Origin: Hyperoodon ampullatus
Taxonomy: Eukaryota; Chordata; Mammalia; Artiodactyla; Ziphiidae
Direction of reading: 5' to 3'
NCBI GenBank assembly: GCA_949752795.1
Contig: OX457064.1
Span: 40,234,368-40,298,367, forward strand
DNA: 64,000 bases
Every line of letters starts with the position of its first letter. Position 1 is the first letter of the stretch. The notes below the pieces were generated by a model. The model was not told the origin of the DNA and made no database searches. It worked only from the letters and a program-made list of their open reading frames with translations. This document shows positions 37,561 through 49,100 of this stretch, in pieces. Made by a program: the position numbers and the translations under genes.

Positions 37561-40500
37561 TGGGGTGATGCTCTAGGCAAGTAGATTGCAATGGAGAGTC
37601 CCGTGTCATCCAACTAAGAACAGTGAGGCCCCCCAATAAGGTAATGGCATTGGTGATGGAGGGAAGGATGAAGTTAATGAACATTAAAGCGGTATAGTCG
37701 GAACTACTCTACCTAATGACTGATTGCATACTGGATGGTGAGAATGGAGGGGCTTGTCGAGGGTGAGTTCCTACTTCTGACTGGAGAAACTGGATTGGCA
37801 ATGATGCAGTTCAGAGAGAGAATGACATGCGACTTGTTAAGCTGAAGTTGAGATTTAGCAATTTTGGATCACTGGAATTGCTACTACAGTGCAAGGAACC
37901 TAACCCATTTTTTGTTTGTTTGTTTTAGCCATGACTAGGTTATATTTGGTCACAAATGCCACATGATAATGATTTAACACCTGCTAACAATTTAAGAAAA
38001 ATAATATCTGCATAACAGAACTACACGTGGATTGGCAAGTCTTTAGTATTATTACAGAAAGAGGAACACCAACATCTAATTCAACAACCTCAGATTTACA
38101 GCATGTAGAAGCTTCTATGTGCTTCTTTATATCTTTTTAAAAGATACCCATTTAGCTTTGTCACCACACATGCAACAGTGACAATTTTTGCGGGGTTTCA
38201 TAGTTATGTGCTTATCTTTGGACCCGGAAGAACAATTCCAAGTGATGCCACCTGGGCCTGAGCCATCTGCCTTGGCAGGGTCTATCAGATGGTGGTAGGC
38301 CATGTACTTTGGAAAATCTGATCTTAATAATGCAAAGCGACTCAGCTTTTTACTCTGATCAAATCACATCATTAACTGCATAATGCAGGTTACAAGAGGT
38401 GACTAAAAACAAAACTTGGAGGAATCCAAGCATCTCATAAGCAATTGACAGGGACTACTGGCCCACAGATGGTAACTTGTTATGAAAAAAAAAAGTAACA
38501 GTTATCCTAGAAAGTCATAATTGAACTATTTTTATTTCTCTATATTTACTATAAATATTCTTAAAGCTGTTTGCAGTAAGTGGAGGTGTTATTGTATTCG
38601 ATAATGGGTAAAATTTATTTAAATTGACTTTGAGTATGTCTTCACAGACACCTACTGAATCCAGCACATGTAGTCATCTTAAATAAGGTATGTGCAGAAA
38701 TGCTGCTGCAGATTGCTACAGGTGCTCTAGATTAAAGAAAAGAACTGTTAGGTTTCCCACTACTCATGCAGCCCGCTTTCAAGATCAGTAGTAAGATTTA
38801 CTGTATTTTATTGTAAAGTATTCCAAGATTGTTTGGACTTTTTCAATCATGACTGTTTTCCTGTCCATTAGTTATTTATGCCCTCAAGAATTAGTCTTTA
38901 GAAATATGAAATTTGACAAAAGTGATAACTGCAATTCTGAGGTAATAAGGCAAGTTTCATGCAGAATGAATTTGCCAAGCAGTGGGTATCTTTTATAGCC
39001 ACTCTGTGTTGAAGAGGTTTCAACTGGTACTCATACAGTCATGTAGCATGGAGAAAGCTTTACTTTGATCACAGGTCTCCTTGTTAGTAAAAACAAAAAC
39101 TGTTAGCTGATGGTAGGAGGAATTGCCTCATCCTGAGCCCTTGGGCTCACAGCTGATATTCCTTCTGAGTTCTGGTTAGTGATTTATTCTGCTGGGATTC
39201 CCTTGTACTTTGAAGTGCTCTAGGATGCGGTTAGCCCAATACTTTTCTTTAATCCCCCTCAGTCACTGAAAGCTGTTGAAAACCAGCTATTCCCTTCCCA
39301 AATACTAGTACCCCAACTTAGCAAAAATCATCCTTTAAAAATAAATAAAATTTAGAAAAACAATTGACTACATTGAGTATCAGGTTACAGATTTGTAAGC
39401 CAAGAAGGCAACAATTATTCAGAACCTCATTCAGTAGCTTGCACATTTCTAGGCATTGACCACATCTGTACCTACATTTCACATTATGCACATGTGATTA
39501 CTTGAAACTGTTTCTCAAATAGTATTTTGTTTTTATTACTTTTGTCAAAAATATAAATGCCATATATATGTTTAAACATAAACCTTTCTGATTACTTATT
39601 TTTAAAATTCCAGTTAAACTAAAACATGTTTCTGGGATCCTTTTACCATTATTATAAGTGTACATGGCTTATGAATTACAAATATAGAATTATTTTCTGC
39701 ATATTTAAGCTTATCTTATTTCTCTGCCTTTCCCCCTGTTAAATACTTTCTTCTGGTTTTCCCTTGACCTAATCTGTCCTTTGATCATCCTTCTAATTTC
39801 TTAGGTCAACTGAGGCATAAGCAGATATTTGTCATTTAGTCATTTTCATTCTTGTTTTGATCCATTTTCGTATGTCTATTACCTTGTATAAAATTACTCC
39901 AGATCGTTTCTCAAAATCTTTTACAAATCTGAGCTGAATCAAAGTACTAATATTAAACTCTTAAAAATATTTTGTTATAAGACATCTTGAATTTGGCCTT
40001 CACTTTCCATTTTATTTGGTAAGCAAAAAATTTTCCCTTTATTCCTATAAACAAAGATGTTGATATCAAAGGCAGCTGGTCTTTCTTTGCCGAGTCTGAA
40101 TTATATAAATTGTAGTGTGCAGTTAAATATTTTGGGGAAGCTATACCAACACAACTAAAACACAGAGGTTTTTAGTGATACAAATCATAAACCCAGGCTC
40201 ACAATGAAAGAGATACTTTAAGAATAAAACATGCTACAAATTGATGAAGCATGAAAAATAAAAACACATAAGAAAAACCTACCATAGTGTCAAAATTACA
40301 TTAGTCATGTTAAACTCTTCACGTTGGAAAACTTAAAACAGAAGACTAAGGTTTTACCTAAAATTCCCCTCTTTAGTTTTGATTGAATTTTTCTTCCCCA
40401 AGATTTATGAACTTGTTCTAAATTCAATCTGCTTAAAAGTATAACATTGCTTTTTATGACATGGGAGAAGTGGTTTATTTCCCATAAAATATGGATAGAA

Positions 40501-42532
40501 ATTTAATGCTTATGTGTTTGATGGTATAGAATATATAATGTAATAAATAGCATTTCATTATGGAACTGTCTTGCTTTAGTGTGCCTCTACATCTTATAGT
40601 TAGATATATAAAGGAGGCAATTTTCAACTATAAAAATTTAAGATTCATACTTTATCAATAAAAATAACATACAAGTTGAGTGCAAATGAAGATGTAGGAA
40701 TCGAATGTAATTATTCCTCATATGCATCATTTTAAAGTAACTTTGTTGAATAATTCTGGATTTAAGACATGTGGACAAAAGGAAGTTCAGTTAGAAGTTT
40801 TTGAAATTTGAGAGGTAGTCATTGTCTTCCTAATTTGAACACCCCCGCAAAAACAAAATATAATTAGAACTTCATGACATGTATGTGGAAAGCAACTGGA
40901 ATTAGGGAAGATTGCATATATTTTGAATTTTTATTAAATCATAAATTTAATATTATCAGTCATAATCTATATTTCATGCTAGTTTTCAGCACATTATTTA
41001 CTATATGGCACTTGAAGAAAACCACTAATTTCTAAAAGAAATCATAAATCTAAATGTAGGAAGAGATACAAATTAGAAAAACAAAATATGCTGAATAGTA
41101 TTTTATACTTTTCAGAGTAATGAATAGGTATTCATATCTTCTAGTATATGTAGAAGGATAACAGATTTTATTGTGAAAGCACCAATTATTATGTAAAAAT
41201 AGTAATTTATTTAAAAAATCAGTAAAATATATAGAATCACTAAATAACATGCAATAGCCAAATTTTTCCTTAAATTTTGTAGTTCATAATTCCTGGAGAA
41301 AGGCAATTCTTAAGTTTTGTAAAATGGAGCGCGTCATAAATCACATAAATTACCATTGAGTATTTAGCATCTTTTAATATATTTTCAATATTCTTTATTT
41401 CAAAAGAACTGACTTTATTTCTTGGAGAAGTGTAGCAGAAATAATATTTATATTCTCAAGAAAACTTTCAGAGACAAATTCTGGTTTCAACATAATCTTC
41501 TGTACTTAAATTCATATATCATGACTATATGTTACCAAGGCAATTTTATCTAGCAGGTAAAATTCAAAATAAAGTTGTATAATATCTGTAGCTAAAGATC
41601 ATTTTTAATTTAAAATATTTTTATTCCCATCATATCTCATGTCACAAACTTACAGAAGAATGGCAACAAGAGAATCGTCATGAGTCTTAGAATTTAAACA
41701 TAAATTTTTCAGGTTGCTTAATTTAAGTTCCTTTCCCCTTAAAATATTCTTAATTTAAAAATACCTCTGCCTTTACTATTGAATATCATTTCATTAAGCA
41801 GAAAGAATCATAGATATACACATTTATCAAGTTTAAAGAGCTTAGCACATGTTTAAAATAATTTTGATCATGTTTTCTACAAAAGATGAGCAGCTTACAT
41901 TTTTCATATATTCAGCCTCTTGTTATAATGTGCTACTTGATATCAAAATCTTGCATAAAATATTATTAATGAAACATTTTTCACAGAAATTCAAGTATAT
42001 TGTAAATACACGGTAAATACTATGCTATATATAGTTTAAAATGAATGCTATAGAAATTCTCTAATAAATTTGGTAAGTTTTACCATTCTCCATGAAATTA
42101 GCCATTTGAGGTAAAAAGGCATCTTTCATCATTGGGTTTTATAGATGTAGACATTGATGTAGCTATTATAGAAAATGCTAGGGATTTTGCCTGTTATTAT
42201 TGCATTTAAAAAAATTCTCTATGGCCTAGAAAATAAAAGTTAATATTTTATGTTTTTCCAAATATTCTAAGAAATGAAACTTTTGAAAAAAACTTTATGG
42301 AATAATTAGTATATATTTAGAAATTCAGAGAAAACAAACCAGTCATATTTAATTCTGGAATGCATCAAGACCTCCTTTTTTTACATTTTTTCCCTTTGAA
42401 TCACACTTTTTCTCTTCCAAGTAACATTTTCCTTATATTATACTTTCTATTAGACATCAAGTTTCCTGATATATGTTTTGGGTCTACATTTAAAAAGACC
42501 TTTTCTGCTAGCTTTCTTTTAACTGTGCCTTT
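37561..42532. other. 5 kb intergenic DNA without recognised elements
   Basis: The longest stretch of the upstream region with no young transposon. It is AT-rich, especially from 39.5 kb on. No coding frame of note. Lack of recent insertions over about 5 kb close to a developmental gene can mark regulatory DNA, but nothing here proves it. Confidence 0.45.
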
Positions 42533-42552
42533 CAAAGAGACTCCTTTCTTTT

Positions 42553-42728
42553 TTTTTTATTTTTTTTATTTTTATTTTTTTTTATTAGTTTCTGCTTTAT
42601 AACAAAGTGAATCAGTCATACATATACATCTGTTCCCACATCCCCTCCCTCATGCATCTCCCTCCCTCCCACCCTCCCCATCCCACCCCTCCAGGCGGTC
42701 ACAAAGCACCGAGCTGATCTCCCTGTGC
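42553..42728 (-). mobile_element. young 5'-truncated L1 insertion
   Basis: A T-rich start (minus-strand poly-A), then 'gtttctgctttataacaaag' and the C-rich 'cccctccctcatgcatctcc' L1 3'UTR, cut off at about 175 bp. Perfect 20-bp direct repeats, beginning caaagagactcc, lie at 42533-42552 and 42729-42748. Confidence 0.95.
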
Positions 42729-42748
42729 CAAAGAGACTCCTTTCTTTT

Positions 42749-43955
42749 CTAATCTTTTCTAATTTTTCTTTACCAGACTTTTAGCCCCACACTCAGCTGA
42801 CTGACTGAGACAGGTTGTAGAGAAATTTCTGGACATGTTGTTAACATCTGACACAGTGAGAAAAAAAGCCAGCACAGTCACAAGGCAGGTTCAAGGAGAA
42901 GTGGCAGCTCCCGGAGAGGAAAACTTCTATGTGTTTGCTAGTTGCTGGTTACCTGCAATACACTGGTTAAATTCAAATCCATTCATTTCTCGTGTCTCTC
43001 CCTCTAAACCACTGTAATGCAAACCAAAAGGACCTTTATGGATGTTTTTTTATTGATGTGTGCAAATCAAGTGTATCTTTAATTAGTCTTGACTGACATT
43101 TTCCACAATACTTTTAGTAGACAGTATTATATAAATATTTCTGGTGACTTTATGGAGGTGGTTGCCTAAATTTTTCTTTGGATAAAGCCTTTAATGCTTT
43201 CACCCAGGATCCATAGAGGAGCTACCCGAGTTTGGGAAGTTTAGTGCTGCTCTTTGTACTTTAACTTTTAATATCAGAGCACATATTGAAGCCATAAACA
43301 CAATGAAAATTCAAAAAATATTCCGACTATATTAGAAGAATATATCCCCTCCTTTTTTATCCTTAAAGAGCCAAGGGCGTGGGGAGTGGCAGGAAGAAAC
43401 ATTCTTAAGATCTAAGCCCTGGACGCCATCCTGCGAGCACTTAAAACCCTTAGAAGCGTGCAACGTGAAGAACACCCCCTTTCGAAATCTAAAACAATAT
43501 TAGATTCCCAAAACATATCGGCAAAGAAAGCCTTACCGTCAAACGCTTGCAGCAGGTTCCAGCTCAGACCCAGACTGAAAAGTTGAGCAGCTGGTGAACA
43601 AAAGTTTTAGCTTTTTTTTTTTTTTTTTTAAACGAAGTCTGCAAAACTAATTTCCCTCAAAATAGGGCTCAATTTCCGTTAAAGAAAGCAGCGCTTACAA
43701 ATCTCAGAATTCCTGATCACCCCCACCCTACCCCACCTCTGAGCACTGGAAAACAATTCGAACTTTCACACGGATGTAAAGGTTTATTGCAAAGCCACTA
43801 TTCTACAGGACAACTTAAAAGAAAAGGGAGATGGTCAGGCTGAAGCCTGAGGGACGGGGCTAGGGAAAAGGTTCTGCCTTGGTGACATTTCTCAAAGATT
43901 AATCAATACTTTTTCCTAATTCAAACCAGATGTCTGGCCCAGTTTGCTGTACCCA
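42749..43955. other. MEOX2 upstream flank
   Basis: Unique-looking sequence whose GC content rises toward the CpG-rich promoter domain. A poly-T tract lies at about 43612-43629. No gene recognised. Confidence 0.5.
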
Positions 43956-45319
43956 TTAATCCCATTAACAACTTCAAAGACCTGGTCCCCGTCCTCTGGA
44001 CACCTGAGACAATGAAAATAACAGGGCGACGCTGCTGGTGGCACATTTGGGGTCCCGGGCGGGATAGGTGAGCGGCGATATTCTCCTGATGCGACACGTC
44101 CCAGGAAGGACGCGACTGTTCCTGCAGCTCATTATGAGTGGGCGGCGTGCTTACCTTGTGTAAACGACTTGGCCCTCAGCAGACGGTGTCGTCCCTCAAA
44201 CATGTGACGGTATCAAAGCCCAGCCGCCGCTCGCATTAATTTACTGGTGGCAAGTTTTCTAATTCATTTTCTATGATGCAAGATTGTAACCAGGGAGACC
44301 CGAACTTTAAGGGATACCGAAGTGCAATATTTTTTCAGTAAATGGAACCATGGCGGGGGGGCGGGAGGGGTGCGATTAGCTGATTTATCTTTGAGCAGAA
44401 GAGAGATGGGTTTCTGGAGGAAAACAAGGGGACATGGGCTGGCTCCTGAGGGAAAAGACTGGAAATGTGCGTGCAATATACACTTCACTTGTGACCGGGA
44501 TGTAATCTCTTCGGAATACTCCCGATCCAGGAAAAGTTCTTCTTGGTGGACAAGTGGCTAGGAAATGGAGTGGGACCAGGAAATCGGGAGGGAGGACGTT
44601 TGCGGAAAGCAGAGGAAAAGACCCCACCTGGCACCGCAGGTGAGGATGCCAGACTCAGGACATCTGCAACTGTCACCGCCCCATGCTTTCTACCACCCCA
44701 CCAGGTCTCGTTCCTTGCAGCACCGAAAATGGCCCTTTCTTTGCTCGTGGGTCACTTCCCTGCATCCTCGGATCTGACGTCCCAGCCCATTAACAACCCA
44801 CCCACAGACACCGGCTGTAAAAAGCTAGGAGTGCCGCTGCGCCCAGGGCACGAGTTGATGTGAAGTTTGAGAAACTTATCTGAGCGCGCGCCAAACTAGC
44901 TCTGGTCTTTTCCCTTAATCTTAGTGCTCCTTTCGTGCTCCTCCACAGTTAGGCTCAGCCCAAGCTTTCCTGCAGGTGACAGTGCCCAAGGGGCACGGAC
45001 AAGACACCTTTCATGAGAGCAGTGAGCAGGTCGGACCCTGGGTGCGGGGTTGGGGCTGGCGGGCGCTGCGGCGCGGCCTGGCCGACGGAGTGGGAAGGGG
45101 AGCCGCTGCCCGCCGGGGCTCGGGTTTAGGCGCCAGGCGCGCCGCTTGCAGTCCCTGCTGCTGGCAGGGGCGGGCGGGCGTGGGCGCGCTGCGTGCGTCC
45201 AGCCGGCGATAGGAAGTGGAACTGCGAGCGCATGGCGCGGACTGAGCCGGAGTTTTGGAGGGAGTTCGCATGTGGTCAGCACTGGGCTCCTAAGCCAGCC
45301 CCCAGCTCACGTTACACTC

Positions 45320-45328
45320 TATTTATAA
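45320..45328 (+). promoter_or_regulatory. TATA-like box, candidate MEOX2 core promoter
   Basis: tatttataa lies about 303 bases before the MEOX2 ATG. If used, the transcription start would fall near 45350, giving a 5'UTR of roughly 280 bases. The position is plausible, but the actual start must be mapped. Confidence 0.4.
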
Positions 45329-45450
45329 CCTCTCAGAGCCGTTTCCCCTTGAAAGCAGTTCTCTGGGACCACCTTCTTTTGGCTTCAACCTCTCCTACTC
45401 TTAACATCTGAGTAGCTCGGAGGGAAGCTCCTCCAGGTCCGAGTGTTTAT

Positions 45451-45456
45451 ATGTAA
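45451..45456 (+). promoter_or_regulatory. minimal start-stop uORF (ATG-TAA)
   Basis: An ATG followed directly by TAA (context gtttatATGTAAagg) lies 175 bases after the MEOX2 ATG's upstream side, that is, 180 bases before the MEOX2 start. Start-stop elements are known to stall initiating/terminating ribosomes. It is relevant only if transcription begins upstream of it. Confidence 0.5.
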
Positions 45457-45625
45457 AGGAGACTGGCCGCTAGGGCTCAGGACCGGGATTATCCGAGCTC
45501 TGCTGAAACGCGGGCGGCTATTGCTTTGGGAGGGGGAAAAGTCACACGGTTTCCAGGGAAAAGTAACAGAGGGTGGTGGCGTTTGGAACCGTCGTGAAGT
45601 CTTCTGCCTGGAACCCGAGACTTGC

Positions 45626-45778
45626 ATGCTATGGAACACCCGCTCTTTGGCTGCCTGCGCAGCCCTCACGCCACCGCGCAAGGCTTGCACCCGTTCTCCC
45701 AGTCCTCTCTCGCCCTCCATGGAAGATCTGACCATATGTCCTATCCCGAGCTCTCCACTTCTTCCTCGTCTTGCATAA
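45626..45778 (+). promoter_or_regulatory. 50-codon uORF overlapping the MEOX2 start
   Basis: An ATG at 45626 sits five bases before the MEOX2 ATG (ATGCTATGG) in another frame and runs 50 codons to TAA at 45776-45778. Its context is weak (T at -3, C at +4), while the MEOX2 ATG has G at -3 and G at +4, so leaky scanning should favour MEOX2. The encoded peptide resembles nothing I know; any role would be translational damping. Confidence 0.5.
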
Positions 45779-46144
45779 TCGCGGGATACCCCAACGAGGA
45801 GGGCATGTTTGCCAGCCAGCATCACAGGGGGCACCACCACCACCACCACCATCACCACCACCACCACCAGCAGCAGCAGCACCAGGCTCTGCAAACCAAC
45901 TGGCACCTCCCGCAGATGTCCTCCCCGCCAAGCGCGGCTCGGCACAGCCTCTGCCTCCAGCCGGACTCGGGAGGGCCCCCGGAGCTGGGAAGCAGCCCGC
46001 CGGTCCTGTGTTCCAACTCTTCCAGCTTGGGCTCCAGCACCCCGACCGGGGCCGCGTGCCCGCCAGGGGACTACGGCCGCCAGGCGCTGTCACCCGCGGA
46101 GGCGGAGAAGAGAAGTGGCGGCAAGAGAAAAAGCGATAGCTCAG
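45631..46144 (+). CDS. MEOX2: MEOX2 exon 1, N-terminal coding part
   Basis: Encodes the first 171 residues plus one base of mesenchyme homeobox 2 (GAX), a nuclear homeodomain transcription factor of somites, limb muscle, vascular smooth muscle and endothelium. The start is [20 protein letters not shown]; the ATG has a strong Kozak context (G at -3 and +4). Twelve consecutive histidines (residues 68-79) followed by QQQQHQ form the family's signature tract. A serine/proline-rich segment follows, then the basic [13 protein letters not shown] at 159-171. The exon ends tcag, followed by gtaagg: a phase-1 donor matching the known break before the DSQEGNYKSE-type linker and homeodomain. The MEOX2 protein is usually about 304 residues, so the DNA-binding domain lies in later exons outside this window. 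No stop or frameshift is present, so the exon looks functional. Confidence 0.97.
45832..45879 (+). repeat. MEOX2: CAC/CAT-CAG codon repeat in MEOX2
   Basis: Twelve histidine codons (six CAC, one CAT, five CAC) are followed by four CAG glutamine codons. The single CAT interruption breaks the pure repeat. The tract is a diagnostic MEOX2 feature; histidine runs in homeoproteins are linked to nuclear speckle targeting. Length may vary between species. Confidence 0.95.
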
Positions 46145-46150
46145 GTAAGG
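46145..46150 (+). other. MEOX2: MEOX2 intron 1 splice donor
   Basis: tcag then gtaagg follows codon 171 plus one base, a near-consensus 5' splice site at the position expected from the MEOX2 gene structure. The MEOX2 frame stays open past the donor to a TGA at 46408-46410, so only the protein family knowledge and the donor motif fix the exon end. Confidence 0.9.
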
Positions 46151-49100
46151 GCGCGCCGGGCACCCTCGGCGAAAGGGGGCGGAGAGATGACTGGGAAGAT
46201 TCTCGCACTAGAGTGAGGCGGCGGGCGTTATGGTACAGGTCTTTCCTCCCTGGCTCCTCGCCGCCAAATTCGGCGAGGCTGCTTTGGTCCTTTTATTTTG
46301 GGGGCACGTGTTTCTCCAAGCGCAACACTCAGCCAACTGCGTTAAGCTCTCCAAGATTCAAACTAGTTTACCAGAGCGCTGAGAAAAAAGGACAAGTGAC
46401 AAGTATGTGAAATCGATTGCGAAGCGTGACCTTCCATCTGAGCGATGGGGAGAGGATTGCACCCTGGGATGCAGCGTCCGCTGGCCGTGCGTGCGGGTGC
46501 CGTTCCTTGACTTTTCCATTGCAAGTTCCCGACTGAGTGGCTAGATTTTTCCCATCGTTAACTGGATTTCCAAATTATTGCACAATAGTTGGAACTTGCA
46601 ATGGAACTTGGCAGAGCATATGAGAAAAAAGTTTTCTTTTTTTTTTTTTTAAATTCTGATTTCAGAGTTCTTTAAATAGCACCCTATTCCAAATGGTAAA
46701 AATTTCCCTTTCTTGGGGAAGAAGACAGTCTAGGAATTCAGAGGATTTTAAGGAATGTCAGAGAATTGTAACTAAATACATGCTCAGACCCTTGAAGAAA
46801 GACGATTCTTAATAGTAGTTGTATTTATGTGATGCTAACCAAAAAGAAAATCTAAGTTTTTAAAGTGGAAAGTAAAATTCTCCTCCAGGTGAGCATTATC
46901 GGAAACAAGTACTGGGAAACAAACAGCAACCCGGGTAGCGCTGGTACTGGAGGGTGTGCGCAGGAGGCGCAGACCTACGTGGGGATAACTTGAGCCGCCA
47001 CGCAAAAGGGGAACCTTACTGAATGCGGATGCCTGAAGGCACAGGCTGCCAACTAAATTTTAGCAATCCAGAGAAACAAGTTTTGCAGGCAACTCATCAA
47101 AGCCCTGACCTATCTGTATCCTTATGAAATTGTTAAAAGATGCTTTATAATTAAGGAGGTTGTGAGTTTTCTTCTGTAGCTATAGTGCAGCCTGCGTTCC
47201 GTCTTTTCGTAAGCTGTCGTTTGTTTAATATAATATTTACATATTTTCTTTCTTTGCGGAATTGGTTTAACAGTCCTGGAAGATAATTCCAGATATTGGT
47301 TTGAAAGATTGAAAAGTGTCTATCCTTTATAATGCTTTAGGTAAGATCCCACATGAATGACAATGAATGAGCCGCATATTTCATGTTCTTTTGCAGCAAT
47401 GGTATCAGTTATTCTTAAGCGTTAGTATGGGATGGATTCTTCTATCACAAACTTAAAATCTGACTTTTACATTCCAAGGTCGGGTGAACTTCTAATGCCC
47501 CATCACAAATTAGTTTATATCCAAGAAAGTTGCCAGCAGTATCACTCATTTTAATGGTTTTTACTAACCATAAGTGAAACACTCTTCAGACAGAGAGTTA
47601 AAAGGTTAATCATAGCAAGGTTTCCATCTTCATTAGAAAAAAAAAGTCAATCTTAAAATGAGATCATTTTATAGAGTTAGCATTTGATATCAATGTAACT
47701 TTTCTGGGATAAGAGGATCCGAGGTCAGTTTGGTCAGCGGCACTTTAGCAATTACCAGAAGCTCTTACTGTTCATTTTACTTTCTGCAGTGAGAAACCTA
47801 TGTGATGGATTGTTTCATATGCTTCCTCAACTGAACCAATGCACCTAAGTTTCATAGGGCAAATTGAATTTTCATATAGGCATATGTTATTTTGGTTGAG
47901 GAGAAATAAGAGAAGTGGGATCTAAGAACTGGTCCCCTTCAATTATTTTAATAACAACTTTCTTAAGAATATTGGTTATATTAACAGTGCTACCCTCCTT
48001 TGGTGGGAAATAACCATATAGCCAAATACGTTTATTTTTTCATGTTGAAGCTGGTAATTAAAGTCCTGGAAAAACAAACAAAAGTTTTCATCAGCTACAT
48101 AAAGTATTAATAGATTACATCTTGAGCGGGAAATACAATTAGCCATCACCAAGGGTAGAATCACTGGGGAGTTAGAATGAACATTTTCTTTCATGGGATA
48201 TTTTGAAAGAACTCTTGGCTATCTAAAAAGAAATATAACAATAGTTTCTGGTTAAATATCTGTATACTCTTTGAAAATAAAATTTAATTAGCCAAATTCA
48301 ATATTTTAGTTAATTAATATTTGTTAGGTCTTTAGCTAGATTTAAATTCAAGGTAGCTTTTTCCTGAAATGATATTGTATTTGGTCTTCTACAATTTATG
48401 TTCACAGTTATTTCATTTCATATTATTATAAGGGCATCTTAAGCTAGCAGAAACTAAAGCAAAGTACAAAGTCAGTGTAATTTTGGTATATTGTTAACAC
48501 ATATATCTCTCATTACTTATAGCATAGTTTTAATGTTTCAGTATTTCCAAAAAATTATATTAAAGTAATTTCTGCACTCTTGAAATTTTAAAATTGTGTT
48601 AGACAAAACTCACATCATGTGTTATAGAGACCATTTATATTTTGTAAGGCAGTTTATAATTTCTGTGTATTTCTAGTTGAGAGTAAATATAATACATAAA
48701 CCCAGGGCAAAGTTGGAACCAAAATTCTGTATCCTTGCATCTCATACCCAGATTGTATGAATATGTGTATGTGTGTATGACTGTGTGAAATTCTAATGGA
48801 ATTTTAAGCCCTGGAAAATACTGGAAAACAACCCCAATATTTATCCATGGTACTGATGCTAAAACTATAATATGTAACATTTTCCAGTGTGCATTTACAT
48901 GTGTTCCCCTTCCCAAACACACATGAACACACGCATATACAAACTCAAGAAGTTTAAGGGTCTAGAAGCAAATATTTATGGACTTTAGGCTTCCACTATA
49001 GTTTACTGACAATTGAAAACAACGAAGTTTAATAGAAAATCACACTATTTTTTTAATATGTGTTAAGCATATTTGCAACTTTGAACCTGCTGTGCTTTCC

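Larger units (their letters stand above)
43960..46500. promoter_or_regulatory. MEOX2 CpG-rich promoter domain
   Basis: GC- and CpG-rich DNA spans the 5' flank, 5'UTR and exon 1 of MEOX2; the densest parts are 45030-45240 and 45900-46230. CpG islands around promoters are typical of developmental homeobox genes and Polycomb targets. The region contains E-box-type CACCTG/CAGGTG motifs and homeodomain-type TAAT cores (around 44233-44262). These are short and common, so no site is claimed. Antisense transcription from this domain is plausible but not shown by sequence. Confidence 0.8.

Noticed and set aside
45385..45945. 186-codon minus-strand frame over MEOX2 exon 1
   Set aside because: It is antisense to a certain coding exon; its composition is the complement of the His codon repeat and GC-rich DNA.
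45629..46093. 154-codon minus-strand frame rich in glycine
   Set aside because: Complement of CAC/CAG repeats gives glycine and other simple runs; no independent support.
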